Source: Azotobacter beijerinckii
Lineage (GTDB): Bacteria > Pseudomonadota > Gammaproteobacteria > Pseudomonadales > Pseudomonadaceae
Reading direction: 5' to 3'
DNA: 64,000 bases
NCBI RefSeq assembly: GCF_900110885.1
Contig: NZ_FOFJ01000021.1
Location: forward strand, 1-64,000
Shown: positions 29,423-37,363 of the stretch, piece by piece
Numbering within the stretch: position 1 is the stretch's first letter
How the letters are laid out: each line of letters opens with the position of its first letter
Program-made: the position numbers and the translations under genes
Notes under the pieces: model-generated
The model's input: only the letters and a program-made list of their open reading frames with translations
Database searches by the model: none
What the model was told of the DNA's origin: nothing

Positions 29423-30487
29423 CTATCGGGTGGGATCAACTACCTCACCAACTCGTCGATAAACAGTGTCCGTCAGCTGTTCACTGCTATGGCCAAGCAG
29501 GCGACTGGCAGCGCTCAAATCGTCAATTTCGCTGGCTGCTTTCGGCCGGATGTCTCTGAACTGAAACTGCCGGATGCGCTGATCTAGATCGCCATTTCCG
29601 TTCTCGGCTGCTTCGGTTGCCGCTCTGGCTCTTGCATCATCCCAGCGAACTCTGAGCATCTGGCTGGACACCCGCATTCCGTTCTCGGTAGCGATCAGAA
29701 AGGGCGTCAGGTGGGGTTGGTGGCGCTCGAGCAGGCCATCGATGAACTGGCCAAGGCCGGTCTTCTTGCCATCGATGACGAGTCGGATGCGCAACTTCTT
29801 GGCTGTCTTGCTCTGGCCTACCAGCAGGAAGTCACCGGCAATTGCGCTGCGCTTCATGGCCAGCACGTCTGCAGGGCGTTGGCCGGTCAGGTAAGCCAGA
29901 TCCATCGCATCGCGTAATTCGGGCGCTGCTTTCCCGTATACCGCGTCCCATACGTCCTGGGCGGCATAGTAGTCGCGCGGTTTCTCCTTGTTCCTGCGCA
30001 CGCCAGCTGCTGGGTTCTCCTTCTCGGTAAGCCCCCACTCGCGTGCGATGTTGAAGATGTGCGAGAGCAGGGCAATCTCGCGGTTCGCCCGGGTCTTGGC
30101 TGATCGCTTGTCGCGGTACTGAGCAATGACGTGCGGGGTAATGGCGTCGATTGGGGCATATTCAAACACTGGGCGCAGCTGCTTCAGCTCAGCCAGGTTG
30201 TCGCGCTGCGTCCTAGGCGCCTTGGTGGGGATGATTTCGCGCTCATAGCGGTCAAAAATGGCGCCCATCAGGTTCGCAGCGCGCGGCAAGGGCTTGCAGT
30301 CCAGCTCGGCCCACTTGCGCTTGGCCTCGTCCAGGTCGGTACCAAGAGGGATTTCCATGCGTTTCCCCATGGCATCCACGCCGTTGTAGTAATAGCCCAC
30401 CCACTGCTTTCCATTTTTCATGGTGCGGATGCGCCGGATCATTCGTGGAGGGAGGTCTCGGTTATCGGGGGATTTCGGGCGCATCAA
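29423..30487 (-). CDS. int: prophage tyrosine integrase
   Basis: The 354-residue tyrosine recombinase has a basic N-terminal arm-binding region (residues 10-60), a core-binding SAM-like domain (about 75-165, THPVIAQYRD-type helices) and a catalytic domain with Arg in LTGQRPADVLAMK (about 205), Lys in GQSKTAKKLRIR, FRDIRPKAASE (the usual His-x-x-Arg with Arg in the first position, seen in many phage integrases), LGHSSEQLTDTVYRRVG with His and the nucleophilic Tyr. It reads toward tRNA-Cys and ends 60 bp from the terminator, consistent with insertion there. Its start overlaps the DUF4224 stop (ATGA). Confidence 0.93.
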   Translation of the reverse strand: MMRPKSPDNRDLPPRMIRRIRTMKNGKQWVGYYYNGVDAMGKRMEIPLGTDLDEAKRKWAELDCKPLPRAANLMGAIFDRYEREIIPTKAPRTQRDNLAELKQLRPVFEYAPIDAITPHVIAQYRDKRSAKTRANREIALLSHIFNIAREWGLTEKENPAAGVRRNKEKPRDYYAAQDVWDAVYGKAAPELRDAMDLAYLTGQRPADVLAMKRSAIAGDFLLVGQSKTAKKLRIRLVIDGKKTGLGQFIDGLLERHQPHLTPFLIATENGMRVSSQMLRVRWDDARARAATEAAENGNGDLDQRIRQFQFRDIRPKAASEIDDLSAASRLLGHSSEQLTDTVYRRVGEVVDPTR

Positions 30488-30732
30488 CTCACCTTCGACA
30501 GATCCATCGACCAGGTTTCTTTGGCTGTACCCTTGGTTGGGGTAATACCGGCCATCTTCAGGCGGGCATAGGCTCGCCCGACAACCGGATGCCCGGCGCG
30601 GTTGCGGTGGTATTTCCAGCCGTTCTGGTCCAGCCAGGTGCGTTGCTTGGCCGGCATCTTGTAGCCAGTGATGACTTCCAGCTCATTCCCTACGAGGGTT
30701 TCGCTGGTTGGCATGTCCTCGAGCATGGGCAT
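30484..30732 (-). CDS. DUF4224 protein, possible excision factor
   Basis: The 82-residue protein has the DUF4224 core VITGYKMPAKQRTWLDQNGW followed by AGHPVVGRAYARL. The family is usually encoded immediately upstream of phage integrases, as here with a four-base overlap, and is suspected to act in excision; that is inference. GGAGAAG lies before ATG 30732. Confidence 0.8.
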   Translation of the reverse strand: MPMLEDMPTSETLVGNELEVITGYKMPAKQRTWLDQNGWKYHRNRAGHPVVGRAYARLKMAGITPTKGTAKETWSMDLSKVS

Positions 30733-30783
30733 GACTTCTCCGCGCCGCCCGTGGGCAGCGATGGTTGTGTGGTGTGGTATGGG

Positions 30784-30933
30784 TTACTTGCGCCGCTGGA
30801 ATTCAGTGCAGCGAACGATGACGGTCTGGCCGTCGCGTGCCAGGACCGGCATGGATGCGAAGGGCAGGGCGCTGCAGTCGCGCAGGGCGTGGCAGCAGGT
30901 GGCGCACATGCCGCCCTTTGGTTGGAAGTTCAT
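30784..30933 (-). CDS. 49-residue Cys-rich phage protein
   Basis: A short reading frame begins MNFQPKGGMCATCCHALRDC and ends EFQRRK. Its five Cys residues (C-x2-CC, DC, RC) suggest a metal-binding mini-protein. GGGAGGA lies eight bases upstream and the ATG overlaps the stop of the preceding gene (ATGA), which supports translation. Function unknown. Confidence 0.65.
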   Translation of the reverse strand: MNFQPKGGMCATCCHALRDCSALPFASMPVLARDGQTVIVRCTEFQRRK

Positions 30934-31259
30934 TGCATGTTCCTCCCTATCTCGGCGGCGGCGCGGACGATGGCGCGACGAATCATCGAGTAATGGCAGC
31001 CATTCGGCTCAAGGTGTGCCGTTTCAATCTCCTCGCCGCTTTCCGAGTCGCAGATATCGCATCCGTCCTCGAAGGCCTTGATGGACAGGTTGAGGTCAAC
31101 CGCCAGCCGCAGCGCATCGCCGTCGTCGGTGAGCGGGTTCCAGTGAACCCCAGACTTGCACCCGTCACTCTCGACGCGCAGCGAGATAGGTGCAGAGCGG
31201 TCTACAACACGAAGGCCGGCTGCCTTCGCCGCCAGTTCCAACAGCTCGCGGTCGTTCAT
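30930..31259 (-). CDS. phage protein of unknown function (NinX-like architecture)
   Basis: The 109-residue protein starts MNDRELLELAAKAAGLR, has a WNPLTDDGDALRLAVDLNL segment and a short CDICDSESGEE loop. The combination of DRELLELAAKAAG and WNPL-x-DDGDALRLA occurs in many small early proteins of Pseudomonas and enteric phages. It overlaps both neighbours by four bases. Confidence 0.75.
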   Translation of the reverse strand: MNDRELLELAAKAAGLRVVDRSAPISLRVESDGCKSGVHWNPLTDDGDALRLAVDLNLSIKAFEDGCDICDSESGEEIETAHLEPNGCHYSMIRRAIVRAAAEIGRNMQ

Positions 31260-31816
31260 CGGCTGGCCTCCTTGGCGGTGTCGACGGCCTCAGAAACCTC
31301 ATCTGAAAGGGTTTCCTGGCCAGACCAAGTGTCGGCAATCTCGTCGCCCTCTGGGTTAAAAAGATCAACCCATCCTGCTCCTCGCTCAACACAGATGCGG
31401 ATTTCCCATCCATCTGGCAATTCCACTGCTGCTCGCTGCATTACCCTCTCAAGCTCCGCATCCTTCCGCAGCCGCTCAACCTCGGCGTGCAGTGCCTCGA
31501 CCTCGCGATCCATTGCGCGGCACCGCTGTTCAGGGGTCTGCTTTTCCGGCAGTTCGTGGAAGTACGGGCCGCTCAATCGAATGCCGTTTACCTCCAGCTT
31601 CTTGCAGATCCCCTGCACGGTGATTTTTCCGACCTGCTGGACCTTCAGCAGGTCAAGCACAGACTTCATCGAGAAGTCAGCAACGCCGTTCACGCCGGCC
31701 TGCATTACTGCGTGATACTCGCGGGTGGTCAGGCCAAGGAACGCAAGCTCCTGCTTTCGGCGTGCGTCCCGCGCAGCCCGCTCGGCATATTCGCGGTTTC
31801 GTTCTTCTACGCTCAT
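31256..31816 (-). CDS. phage early protein with coiled coil
   Basis: The 186-residue protein has a basic N-terminus, a middle region with a long predicted helix (CRAMDREVEALHAEVERLRKDAELE split in two) and an acidic C-terminus. I do not recognise the family. It sits in the overlapping early cluster, starting four bases before the end of the upstream gene. Confidence 0.65.
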   Translation of the reverse strand: MSVEERNREYAERAARDARRKQELAFLGLTTREYHAVMQAGVNGVADFSMKSVLDLLKVQQVGKITVQGICKKLEVNGIRLSGPYFHELPEKQTPEQRCRAMDREVEALHAEVERLRKDAELERVMQRAAVELPDGWEIRICVERGAGWVDLFNPEGDEIADTWSGQETLSDEVSEAVDTAKEASR

Positions 31817-33444
31817 GCGTCACTCCCGAGCAGCGATTGCGCTGACTCAATCGCTCGATGCAACGCATCAGATCCTTCAGGCGTATCCCGCAAGGAATCA
31901 GGGACGCGGTAAAAGTTCCTGATGGACTCGCGCAACTTTTCCAGCGACCCCCTCGGAACCATTACCACGTCCTGCTGCTCGGCCTGCTCCTTGATCCGCT
32001 CCAGCTCCACCAGGGCCTCGGTGACGTTCCCGTAGCCCATGTCGCGGGCCTTCTGCCACACCTCGTCATAGAGTTCGGCGCGGTACTTGTCGCTTGTCGT
32101 GCCGGACGGCTGCTCGGCCTGCTCCGGCGCTGCGGTGTCGCCGGGGGCGGCTGGCAGCGGCATCCAGTGCGTAGGCTCCAGGTCATCGAAGAATGACCTA
32201 TGTGTTACCCACCCCTCACCTTGACGAAAGCGGATGCCATCGCATTCTGCCCATGACCATCCATCGGTTGAGCTGTTCCTTTCCCCGATAAAACCACGGT
32301 CCCCGAATTTGATTAACAACACTGGTGTATCCAACTCGGGCAACCGTTCACTTACCGGAACCCACTGGCTCTGCTGCGCTGGCGGGGCTGCGTAGAGCGG
32401 CCCTTGCTGATCGAGCCAGGCCTGCACATCACCGCCCGACCACATCTTGCGGAGCGTGGTGGGGAATCGTAGGGCCACTGGCTGCTGCGCTGACGATGCG
32501 GCCCTGGCCAGCAGACGATCAACAAAAAGATCGAACTCCTCCGCAGTGAACTGATAGCCGTCCCCGTTTTCTGCTGGCCGTCCTTCCTCGAAAGCCATTT
32601 GGTGGATTTCGTCGGGGAGCAGTTCATGTGACGCCAGTTGTTCGACCTGCTGCATTGGCGGGGTCGGAGCGGAACGAGCGATCACACGCTGAGCAAGCGC
32701 CTTAGCATCGTCGGGATTTAGTCCATGGCACTCGATACGAGCACCCCACTCGTCAATTCTGATAGGCCATGTGTAGATGTCGTGATCGCTGTTCCACCAG
32801 CCATCGTCTTCGATCTCCATGCCTTCCTGCGGATGAATCGTCACAAATTCAGCCTCATTCAGCACATCCGCATCGGCCACTTTAGCGAGCCTTGCCAGCG
32901 ACCTGGCCAGCTCATCAGGCGTGAAGCTGTCGAAGTCTCGCACGAGTAAGGTCAGCTTCTTGTCGAAGTAAGCGGCATCGATCCCGTGGCGGTTGCGCAG
33001 CGCTGGCGGCGCTGGCGGGGTCGATGGGGATTCCCATGCACCTGCGGGCAGGGTCGGCGCGGCGGAGAGTGCTCCCGCCCACATGCGTTTCATGGCCTGT
33101 GTACCGCTGTAATTGACGCCGTTGACGGTCATATCGACGCCGCCCGGACCTCCCGCCTGACGCAGGCGGCGCGCTCCGTAGTGGGCAGCCAATGCCGCTT
33201 CGATCATCGCTGGCGTGAGCTTCTTCGGGACCAGCGCCCACCTATCCGGCATGGCCACCGGGTCGCCCCGGCGGGCGTCAGCCTCATGCCCTGCCGCAAG
33301 CTCAGCGGCAGCGTGGCGGGCGTCGCGGTGGCCTGACTTGTAGGCGAGCATCTGGTTGACGTTGGCGTCCCTCGGCGGGGTGCACGGCAGGCGCATGATT
33401 TCGTCGTGCAGGCTCTGCACTGGCGGGGTCGTTTCGTGGGTCAT
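31813..33444 (-). CDS. large phage early protein with DUF551 domain
   Basis: The 543-residue protein is a mosaic. An N-terminal third has LTPAMIEAALAAHYGARRL, followed by a low-complexity linker. A C-terminal segment, WVPVSERLPELDTPVLLIKF to THWMPLPAAP (about 365-435), matches DUF551. A final helical region (LVELERIKEQAEQQDV) is coiled-coil-like. DUF551 proteins are common accessory proteins of tailed phages with no known function. Confidence 0.75.
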   Translation of the reverse strand: MTHETTPPVQSLHDEIMRLPCTPPRDANVNQMLAYKSGHRDARHAAAELAAGHEADARRGDPVAMPDRWALVPKKLTPAMIEAALAAHYGARRLRQAGGPGGVDMTVNGVNYSGTQAMKRMWAGALSAAPTLPAGAWESPSTPPAPPALRNRHGIDAAYFDKKLTLLVRDFDSFTPDELARSLARLAKVADADVLNEAEFVTIHPQEGMEIEDDGWWNSDHDIYTWPIRIDEWGARIECHGLNPDDAKALAQRVIARSAPTPPMQQVEQLASHELLPDEIHQMAFEEGRPAENGDGYQFTAEEFDLFVDRLLARAASSAQQPVALRFPTTLRKMWSGGDVQAWLDQQGPLYAAPPAQQSQWVPVSERLPELDTPVLLIKFGDRGFIGERNSSTDGWSWAECDGIRFRQGEGWVTHRSFFDDLEPTHWMPLPAAPGDTAAPEQAEQPSGTTSDKYRAELYDEVWQKARDMGYGNVTEALVELERIKEQAEQQDVVMVPRGSLEKLRESIRNFYRVPDSLRDTPEGSDALHRAIESAQSLLGSDA

Positions 33445-33465
33445 GGGTTGCTCCTTGGGTATGGA

Positions 33466-34008
33466 TCAGAATGCGAAGCTGAAATTGGCGCCGACTGGCG
33501 GCAGGGAAGGTTCGGGAATCTTGGGAAGTGGTGGCCTGGTGGCGAGATCCGCCGTCGGCAACAGCCAGTCCGGCGTCGAGAGCCCCGGCGGATATCTCGG
33601 TATGGCAGCTTTCCGCAGCGCCTCGCTGTTGTCGTGCGGCTGCCAGCGGGCGATCAGATCCCATACCGAGTCGAAAAATCTGCCATGGGCGATGTAGTAG
33701 CCGCCTCTCAGGTATTCGACGCGGATCAGCGCATCCCGCGGCGGCAGCTCGGATGCAGGTATCCAGCGCTCGGCGGCCGGCTCTGCCTTCGCCGGCTCCG
33801 GTGCGCTCGGCGGGCAAGGCTGCCCGGCATCCAGCGCGTTGAATGCCCGTTGCGCCTCGGCGCCGGTTGCGACGATCCGCCCAGCTACCCGCAGGGCGTC
33901 GAAGTGGCAGCGGCTGCAGGATGAGCACTCCTGATACTCGAGAATGGCGGAATTCTTCGAGCGCTCGGCCCTGGCCGACTTCATCAGTCCTCCGCAACTG
34001 CACTCCAC
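33466..34008 (-). CDS. phage protein with N-terminal zinc-ribbon-like cysteines
   Basis: The 180-residue frame from GTG 34008 begins MECSCGGLMKS, and CSSCSRC follows at about residue 29-35, giving a C-x-C ... C-x2-C-x2-C metal site. A Pro/Ala-rich linker and a RWIPASELPP segment similar to the start of DUF551 follow. An alternative ATG at 33984, coupled to the preceding stop, would drop the first two cysteines, so I prefer 34008. Confidence 0.6.
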   Translation of the reverse strand: MECSCGGLMKSARAERSKNSAILEYQECSSCSRCHFDALRVAGRIVATGAEAQRAFNALDAGQPCPPSAPEPAKAEPAAERWIPASELPPRDALIRVEYLRGGYYIAHGRFFDSVWDLIARWQPHDNSEALRKAAIPRYPPGLSTPDWLLPTADLATRPPLPKIPEPSLPPVGANFSFAF

Positions 34009-34121
34009 GCCATGTCCTCCAGAACCTCTTCAGGCTCATCGTCGTGGTCGTCTCTGCACCGGAAGCATTGGCATTCCTCGGGTAGCAGGTTGTCAGTGCG
34101 GCAGTAGGTGGGTCTGCTCAT
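33984..34121 (-). CDS. 45-residue Cys-containing phage protein
   Basis: The frame MSRPTYCRTDNLLPEECQCF...AWSAVAED has four Cys in its first half and a strongly acidic tail. GAGAGGAACCC stands upstream of ATG 34121. It overlaps the next gene. Function unknown. Confidence 0.55.
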   Translation of the reverse strand: MSRPTYCRTDNLLPEECQCFRCRDDHDDEPEEVLEDMAWSAVAED

Positions 34122-34137
34122 TGAGGGTTCCTCTCTT

Positions 34138-34491
34138 TCAGGCGCGCGACAGCAGTTCCGGCACGACTTCACCCGTCTCGACGAAGTACCAGTCGCTGTC
34201 GGTCAAGTTGTTGATCATGAAGCGAGCGAACTCAGCAGGCGGCATGCGTCGCATGAGGCGCTCGAATTTGGGGGCTGGGCCTCGCCAAGTGGGCTCGGCG
34301 CCGACCAGCCGTGCCGCGGAAAGGTTGTGGTGGCCATCGATCAGCATCCGGTACCGCCGGCCGCGCAGCTCAAGCTCCACCGTTCGGACAACGAACACCT
34401 TGAAGTTCTGTGCTTTGCGCCGGACTGTCTCTGGGTCCAGGTGACGCTGGGAGCTGATGAGGGGAGGGTGGGATTGGTTTTCTGTGGGCAT
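34138..34491 (-). CDS. ParB/Srx-fold-like phage protein
   Basis: The 117-residue protein contains YRMLIDGHHNLSAARLVG (about residue 47-64), which matches the ParB/sulfiredoxin box (DGHHR-x-A-A). It lacks the HTH of partition proteins. AAGGAATCCC precedes ATG 34491. Stand-alone ParB-like domains occur in phages with nuclease or nucleotidase roles; the function here is inferred only. Confidence 0.65.
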   Translation of the reverse strand: MPTENQSHPPLISSQRHLDPETVRRKAQNFKVFVVRTVELELRGRRYRMLIDGHHNLSAARLVGAEPTWRGPAPKFERLMRRMPPAEFARFMINNLTDSDWYFVETGEVVPELLSRA

Positions 34492-34543
34492 AGGGATTCC
34501 TTACCCGCCCGGGGATGGGCAGGCTGTTGGCGATTGGTTCAGG

Positions 34544-34618
34544 TCAGCCTTGGCCTCGCTCGATCACGTAGCCGAGCTGCTGCCAGTGCCAGTTAGGGGG
34601 GGCGGGGCGGGCGATCAT
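34544..34618 (-). CDS. 24-residue mini-protein coupled to the methyltransferase remnant
   Basis: The frame MIARPAPPNWHWQQLGYVIE begins in an ATGA overlap with the stop of the methyltransferase 3' fragment. The overlap is the only evidence for translation. It is similar in style to the tiny genes that follow phage methyltransferases. Confidence 0.3.
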   Translation of the reverse strand: MIARPAPPNWHWQQLGYVIERGQG

Positions 34619-34719
34619 GCCGTCCTCCGCAGATCGTCCAAGCGCTGGGCAATACGCCGGCCGATCCAGCGCACGACTGGGACTGCTTTGCTGTTGCCGA
34701 TGGCCTTGTAGCGTCGGCG
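34615..34719 (-). pseudogene. 3' remnant of a DNA cytosine methyltransferase
   Basis: The reading frame RYKAIGNSKAVPVVRWIG ending in DDLRRTA-stop matches the C-terminus of C5-cytosine methyltransferases of the phage type whose last motif is YKALGNSMAVPVMRWIG. Upstream codons in this frame (to about 34740) are not methyltransferase-like; the frame before it (RALLAKEQRGDFESETF, about 34735-34790) looks like an internal piece of the same family in another phase. So only fragments are left, with an internal deletion. Confidence 0.6.
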
Positions 34720-34910
34720 AGATGCAGAACGTCTCGCTCTCGAAGTCGCCGCGTTGCTCCTTGGCCAGCAGGGCGCGCCCGGCGCCAACCGGCAACCCGG
34801 AAAAGTCCCGATGCTAGACTTAAAAAGGAAGTCGATCCCCCGACTCTTCTGCCGCGGGCCATAAGTCGACTATTCGCCGAGACTTTTCTGCTCTGCAGCG
34901 GGAGGTGAAC

Positions 34911-35465
34911 ATGAACCGGCACTACTACGTCAGCGACGACCTGGATGATCTGGAACGGGTCGAGCAGGAGCTGGAAGCCAGCGGCATCGATACCGAGCAG
35001 ATCCATGTGCTGAGCGAAAAGGATGCCGAACTCGAACGGCGTCGTCTGCACAGCGTGCCCTCAATGATGAAGACCGATGTGGTCAACGCCGGCACGCGGG
35101 GCCTCTACATCGGCCTGGTACTAGCTGTCCTGGTGCTGGTCGGCGCCTACTTCAGCGGCTGGACGAAAACCTCCTTCGGCTGGGTGCCCTTCGTCTTCCT
35201 GGCCCTGGTGCTGTTCGGCTTCAGTATCTGGGAGGGCGGCTTCTTCGGCTTTCAGAAGACCAACAGCTACTTCCGTCCCCTGCAGGACAAGCTGCGTCAA
35301 GGCAAGCATGTGTTCTTCGTGGATGTGGAACCGGCCCAGGAATCGGTGCTGGAGCAGGTCATAAGCCATCACCCGAAGCTGGAGGTTGCCGGAACCGGGA
35401 CAGCCATGCCCCACTGGATCATGAGCGGCGAGAGGAAATGGCACCACTTCAAGAAAAGACTCTGA
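34911..35465 (+). CDS. chromosomal-type inner-membrane protein inserted in the prophage
   Basis: The 184-residue protein has a hydrophilic N-terminal domain (YYVSDDLDDLERVEQELEAS, then TEQIHVLSEKDAE), two hydrophobic helices (YIGLVLAVLVLVGAYFSG and WVPFVFLALVLFGFSIW) and a C-terminal domain (GKHVFFVDVEPAQESVLEQV). It resembles a Pseudomonas/Azotobacter housekeeping membrane protein of unknown function rather than a phage protein. GGGAGGTG precedes ATG 34911. It is oriented against all surrounding genes and flanked by two different methyltransferase remnants. Confidence 0.7.
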   Translation: MNRHYYVSDDLDDLERVEQELEASGIDTEQIHVLSEKDAELERRRLHSVPSMMKTDVVNAGTRGLYIGLVLAVLVLVGAYFSGWTKTSFGWVPFVFLALVLFGFSIWEGGFFGFQKTNSYFRPLQDKLRQGKHVFFVDVEPAQESVLEQVISHHPKLEVAGTGTAMPHWIMSGERKWHHFKKRL

Positions 35466-35469
35466 GCAC

Positions 35470-35722
35470 ATCGGCCAGCAGGCCGACCGGGCGTCCGCCG
35501 GTGGCCTCATGCGGGCAGACCTCGTAGACGTGGGTGGTTCAGGGTGTGCATGCTCACGGCATCGGCATCGGCATCGGCATCGGCATCGTGGTTGATTGCC
35601 ACGTCCACCGGGCGGCCGAGGGCCTGCTCGATGCCGGTGCTGGCACCGCCGCCGCGGGCGAACAGGTCGACGACGATCTTGCCGCTGAAGTTGAGGCCGA
35701 ACTGGGTGTGGAAGGCGGTCAT
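35470..35722 (-). pseudogene. 5' remnant of a second DNA cytosine methyltransferase
   Basis: ATG 35722 starts in an ATGA overlap and reads FSGKIVVDLFARGGGASTGI, the SAM-binding motif I of phage C5-cytosine methyltransferases, then VDVAINHD and SMHTLNHP. A five-fold GGCATC repeat adds DADADADA between these. After LNHP the frame shifts: the continuation VYEVCPHEATGGRPVGLL lies in another frame, and about 35475 the sequence becomes unrelated. The catalytic Pro-Cys motif is missing. It is a dead gene truncated by the segment carrying the membrane protein. Confidence 0.7.
35558..35587. repeat. five tandem GGCATC hexamers
   Basis: Five perfect copies of a hexamer lie inside the methyltransferase remnant and encode alternating Asp-Ala. 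Being a multiple of three the repeat does not itself shift frame. Confidence 0.95.
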
Positions 35723-36054
35723 GCCACGTCCTTCCATGCGGTGGTCGGCGCCTTCTGCTTGGCCTTGCTGGTGGCCGGCTGGTCCACCTTCACCTTTGCG
35801 CGAATCTTGAGGTCGCGGGCTTTTCCGGCCTTGCGCAGTAGCTCGATATACTGCTCGGCAAACTGCGGGGCATCGAACATGTGGCTCAACTGAACGGAGC
35901 GGGTGCCGCTCATTGTTTTCTCGATGCGCCGCTCGACAGCTTCGAGCCATTGCGACTCGGTCAGTTGAACCTTCAAGATGACGGTCGGCGTATTCTTTCT
36001 GGCTTCCTCGCGAGCGTAGTGCTCGGTCATGCCGAAGACGGCAAATGTGCTCAT
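35719..36054 (-). CDS. phage protein of unknown function
   Basis: The 111-residue protein starts MSTFAVFGMTEHYAREEARK with GGAGAAAGCC upstream. It contains TPTVILKVQLTESQWLEAVE and a basic C-terminal half. I do not recognise the family. Its stop overlaps the start of the methyltransferase remnant, so it once was co-translated with it. Confidence 0.65.
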   Translation of the reverse strand: MSTFAVFGMTEHYAREEARKNTPTVILKVQLTESQWLEAVERRIEKTMSGTRSVQLSHMFDAPQFAEQYIELLRKAGKARDLKIRAKVKVDQPATSKAKQKAPTTAWKDVA

Positions 36055-36245
36055 GGCTTTCTCCAGGCAAAGCTCTTCCGCGCCGCAGCATGGGCGTGGC
36101 GGCATAGGGAAATGGGACGTTAAGCGATGAAGTGCGGTATTGCGTCAGGAGCTCTTTCAGCATGTATGCGCAGAGATAGAATCACGGCGCCATCAGTCTG
36201 TAGCTAGGATGGCTATCCGACCGAAACTTGCTTTTGGAGTAAGGG

Positions 36246-36551
36246 ATGCGCACTCCCGCTTTGCTATTTCTCGTTGCGAGCCTCTTTTCTGTCGGCGCTC
36301 TCGCTCGGCAATCAGCTCCTACAGACGATGAGATCGCTCAGATTCTGATCGAGGAATCCATTGCCAGTTATCCTGGCCCTTGTGCCTGCCCATACAACAC
36401 TGCACGGAATGGCAGTAGCTGTGGCCGGCGGAGCGCATACAGCAAGCCCAGAGGGTACTCACCGCTTTGCTATCGCGAGGATGTGTCGGACCAGGAAATT
36501 CAGCAGTATCGTCAGCGAAACAGAATGAATAATAAGCAGCCTGATAATTGA
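36246..36551 (+). CDS. small secreted Cys-rich protein
   Basis: The 101-residue protein has a signal peptide (MRTPALLFLVASLFSVGALA) and a compact motif CACPYNTARNGSSCGRR followed by AYSKPRGYSPLCY. The latter pattern, CPYN-x-R-x-G-x-x-CG-x-RSAYS-x-P-x-G, is found in short exported proteins of accessory elements with unknown function. GGAG lies before the ATG. It is on the plus strand between leftward phage genes and is probably an independently expressed accessory gene. Confidence 0.68.
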   Translation: MRTPALLFLVASLFSVGALARQSAPTDDEIAQILIEESIASYPGPCACPYNTARNGSSCGRRSAYSKPRGYSPLCYREDVSDQEIQQYRQRNRMNNKQPDN

Positions 36552-36770
36552 TCAGGCTGGCGTCTTCCCATGTTCAAGGCGCTTGATTTGCTCGGACAAG
36601 GCATCCAGCAGTAGCTGTTGCCGCTGCTGGCCATCGAGGAACTCTTCAAGCGCTTTGATGACGAGGCTGTTCATGCTGGTGTGCTGTTTCAGGGCGGCAT
36701 CACTGATGCGCTCACGCATACCGTCCGGCAGACGGATGATGAATTTGTCGAGTTGTCGTGAGTCAGCCAC
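36552..36770 (-). CDS. Arc-like ribbon-helix-helix repressor
   Basis: The 72-residue protein has an RHH strand DKFIIRLPDGMRERI and two helices (SDAALKQHTSMNSLVIKALEEF), matching the Arc DNA-binding domain of phage repressors. A short C-terminal helix follows. An inverted repeat upstream (36807-36827) is a possible operator. It is convergent with the secreted-protein gene, the two stops being adjacent. Confidence 0.8.
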   Translation of the reverse strand: MADSRQLDKFIIRLPDGMRERISDAALKQHTSMNSLVIKALEEFLDGQQRQQLLLDALSEQIKRLEHGKTPA

Positions 36771-36806
36771 TGGTAAGCCCTCTGTGGTTTGTGATGATGC
36801 AGTGTG

Positions 36807-36827
36807 ACATTTTCGTGAAGGAAATGT
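36807..36827. promoter_or_regulatory. inverted repeat upstream of the Arc-like gene
   Basis: ACATTT and AAATGT are separated by nine bases, 37 bp before the Arc-like start. Size and place suit an autoregulatory RHH operator; the assignment is inference. Confidence 0.4.
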
Positions 36828-36864
36828 GATTGCACCGTTCGGCAGCAGGAGCGGTGGATGGGGG

Positions 36865-37203
36865 TTACGCTTCGGCTCGGTCTAGCCTATCGGCTTCAGG
36901 GGCGCCTTCGGTGTCGAGGCGCTGCGCCATTCCTTCGGAAATTGATGCTTCGTGACGTGTCACGCGGACCAGCTCGGCAAATCGTGACGGGTCACGCTTG
37001 GCGATCTGGTCAGCGCTGTGGATCAGCAGGGTGATCACCTCGGCCGGCTGCTCGAATCCGCCGATCTGGCAGAGGCGGTCGAGGGCGTCTGCGGTGCCCT
37101 GGTAGAGCTCCAGCTGCATGACTCGGTGGCCGAGACGCTTCAGGCGTTCGGCTTCGCGCTCGCGCTGGGCGCGCTTGCGTTCGGCGGCGGTCTTGGCGGT
37201 CAT
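36865..37203 (-). CDS. phage protein with basic N-terminus and RHH-like core
   Basis: The 112-residue protein begins TAAERKRAQREREAERLKRL, then VMQLELYQGTADALDRLCQI and GFEQPAEVITLLIHSADQIA. This pattern (AERKR-x-QRER followed by a strand and two helices) is shared by small DNA-binding phage and plasmid proteins. It starts in an ATGA overlap with the 53-residue gene upstream. Confidence 0.65.
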   Translation of the reverse strand: MTAKTAAERKRAQREREAERLKRLGHRVMQLELYQGTADALDRLCQIGGFEQPAEVITLLIHSADQIAKRDPSRFAELVRVTRHEASISEGMAQRLDTEGAPEADRLDRAEA

Positions 37204-37361
37204 GGTAGGCAGCGCTCCAGCAGCTTCGCGCCGTGCAGCTTACCGTCCCGCATGACGATGATCTGGCCGCCGGCCACCTGCACGACGATGTGGGGCGCAC
37301 CGCGGGAGGTGGCGAGCTGCTGGGCGTGTTTGATCAGCTCGATGGTGTAGTTCTTGGCCAT
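37200..37361 (-). CDS. 53-residue phage protein
   Basis: The frame MAKNYTIELIKHAQQLATSR continues to KLLERCLP and overlaps the next start by four bases. This small gene is supported by the overlap on one side and a two-base gap on the other. Function unknown. Confidence 0.6.
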   Translation of the reverse strand: MAKNYTIELIKHAQQLATSRGAPHIVVQVAGGQIIVMRDGKLHGAKLLERCLP

Positions 37362-37363
37362 GC

